From: a virus
DNA: 22,459 nucleotides
Reading direction: 5' to 3' (one strand)
IMG/VR virus record: IMGVR_UViG_3300007276_003495
Coordinates: 1-22,459 of that record
This document shows positions 21,081 to 22,459 of this stretch, piece by piece. The position numbers and the translations under genes were made by a program. The notes under the pieces were generated by a model that saw only the letters and a program-made list of their open reading frames with translations, did no database searches and was not told the origin of the DNA. Position 1 is the stretch's first letter; every line of letters starts with the position of its first letter.

Positions 21081-22459
21081 TTATTCTAACGTTATTTATT
21101 ACACAATTAGTAGAAAGTATAGTAGTTGCTACAGAAGCCGCATTTTTTAATGCACTTTTAGTAACTAATAGTGGATCTATAATTCCACTTTTAATCATAT
21201 TAACCATTTTTCCTGTAACCACGTCGTAACCTTGACCCTTTTTATAAGGATAATCTAAGTTATCAACACCTGCATTAGAAAGAATAGTTCTATAAGGTGC
21301 GGTTATAGCACTTAACAACAGTCGTTCGCCTAATGAATAAGCTTTAACTTTTTGAGAAGCGTTTAGAAGCGCAATACCACCACCTGGAACAATACCTTCT
21401 TTAACAGCGGCTTTTGTAGCACAGATAGCGTCTTCCACTCTATCCATTTTTTCTTTAAGTTCTATTTCAGAATTAGCTCCAACTTTTACTACAGATATCC
21501 TAGATGAAAGCATTGCTAATCTTTTTTCTAAACTTATTACTTGATCAGGTATTTTACAAGTTATAAGCTTTTTTTCTATATCTTTGATTATCTCAGCACA
21601 TTCATGGCTTTGCTCTTTAAACTGTAATATAGTATCTGTTTGGCTGGTTATAGACTTAAAACATGTACCTAGATGATCTATTTCTATTAAATCCATATCA
21701 TCACCTAAATCTTCGTTTATTAACGTCGCTCCTGTTAGCAAAGAAAGATCATCAAACATTTGTTTTCTATTTACACCTAACACAGGTGCATCTATAACAT
21801 TAACTTTTATATTTCCTTTTGTTTTATTCATTGCTAATGCTGATAAAACCTCAGGACTTAAATCTGCTATTATTAAAAGTGATTTATTGTTTTTTATAAC
21901 ATATTCTAAAACACTTTGTATTTGTCTTATGTTTTCAACATTATTTTCTACCAACAAAACAAGAGGGTTATTTAACTCAGCTGTTTTTTTAATTTTATTA
22001 GTAACAAAATGAGGACTTGTTAGACCTTTAAAGTATTGAGAACCCTCTATTGTCTCTATTTCTGTTTTACCAGAATCAGATTGTTCCATTATAACTACAC
22101 CTGTGTTTTTCACATTTTCAAATGCCTCACCTATTAAGTGTCCTAACTCTTTATCATTATTTGTTGATATAGTAGCTATTTGTTTTATCATTTTATCTTC
22201 AACAGGTATAGATATTTTATTTAAATAATCTACAACTCTATCAACAGATTTATTTATGTCTTCTTTTAACTCTCTTACGCTTAACTCTGATTTAACTTTA
22301 TTAGCTTCATGAAGTATTGAATGAGCTAAAACAGTAGCTGTGGTAGTGCCATCACCCGCTTCTTTAACAGTTTTTTTTGCGGCTTGTTTTAACAAGTTGC
22401 AACCTAAATTTTCTACCGGATCTATTAACACTACGCTTTCAGCAACTGTTACACCATCT
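21064..22459 (-). CDS. groEL: Phage GroEL chaperonin, 5' end outside window
   Basis: The visible 464 codons run from DGVTVAESV (22458), equivalent to about residue 52 of E. coli GroEL, to the stop at 21064; roughly 50 residues are missing. Key parts are seen: the DGV nucleotide Asp, the AGDGTTTAT ATP-binding loop, RVEDAICATKAAV with the second catalytic Asp (Asp398 equivalent), PGGGIALL and DPLLVTKSAL. The apical domain is present, but substrate-contact positions differ: TSPHF replaces YLSPYF, and the 259-264 region is LSALAM. The C-terminus ends NNVRINESNR without the Gly-Gly-Met tail, so the floor of the cavity differs. It is expected to fold phage proteins together with the adjacent GroES, whether as homo-oligomers or with host partners. 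Confidence 0.92.
   Translation of the reverse strand, partial: DGVTVAESVVLIDPVENLGCNLLKQAAKKTVKEAGDGTTTATVLAHSILHEANKVKSELSVRELKEDINKSVDRVVDYLNKISIPVEDKMIKQIATISTNNDKELGHLIGEAFENVKNTGVVIMEQSDSGKTEIETIEGSQYFKGLTSPHFVTNKIKKTAELNNPLVLLVENNVENIRQIQSVLEYVIKNNKSLLIIADLSPEVLSALAMNKTKGNIKVNVIDAPVLGVNRKQMFDDLSLLTGATLINEDLGDDMDLIEIDHLGTCFKSITSQTDTILQFKEQSHECAEIIKDIEKKLITCKIPDQVISLEKRLAMLSSRISVVKVGANSEIELKEKMDRVEDAICATKAAVKEGIVPGGGIALLNASQKVKAYSLGERLLLSAITAPYRTILSNAGVDNLDYPYKKGQGYDVVTGKMVNMIKSGIIDPLLVTKSALKNAASVATTILSTNCVINNVRINESNR

Overview
This window is part of the genome of a tailed double-stranded DNA phage, most likely infecting a marine or aquatic Bacteroidetes (Flavobacteriia-type) host. Every supported gene is on the minus strand, the DNA is AT-rich, and genes are packed with TAATG, ATGA or 1-base junctions. 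Start codons follow A/T-rich leaders with no Shine-Dalgarno purine run, as in Bacteroidetes. A FISUMP-type domain and a secreted protein with a Flavobacteria-like signal peptide fit the same host group. No tRNA, rRNA, CRISPR array, insertion sequence or integrase was seen.

Layout in transcription order (high to low coordinates): (1) 22459-20377, a 5'-truncated groEL, a short groES overlapping it, and a winged-helix-like protein. (2) 20375-16379, a run of small, mostly basic proteins. Many carry a recurrent SP(I/L/V)K-type motif, three carry Cys/basic modules common in environmental phages, and the run ends with a small HExxH metalloprotease. (3) 16376-14003, a 508-aa protein with a metzincin-like HExxHxxGxxH site, a secreted protein and a holin-like membrane protein. 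(4) 13999-12350, a small virion protein, small conserved proteins, a protein that looks like two GroES folds in tandem, and the probable small terminase. (5) 12350-5023, the packaging and head block: TerL, portal, scaffold, major capsid protein. (6) 4948-1, a conserved head-associated protein, two connector/ring proteins, and a large tail protein that carries an inserted FISUMP-like lectin-fold domain, has an apparent frameshift and runs off the window.

How the genes fit together: scaffold, capsid, portal and terminase make and fill the head; the connector proteins and the large tail protein close it and probably contact the host; the holin region serves lysis. The most unusual part is the folding machinery. 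There is a phage GroEL, its own GroES in the reverse of the usual gene order, and a second tandem-GroES-like protein among the packaging genes. The most puzzling part is the 14850-19063 cluster, where two putative zinc proteases and several small proteins share a short SPIK-type motif near their N-termini. Function calls come from motifs, synteny and remembered families; no database search was possible.
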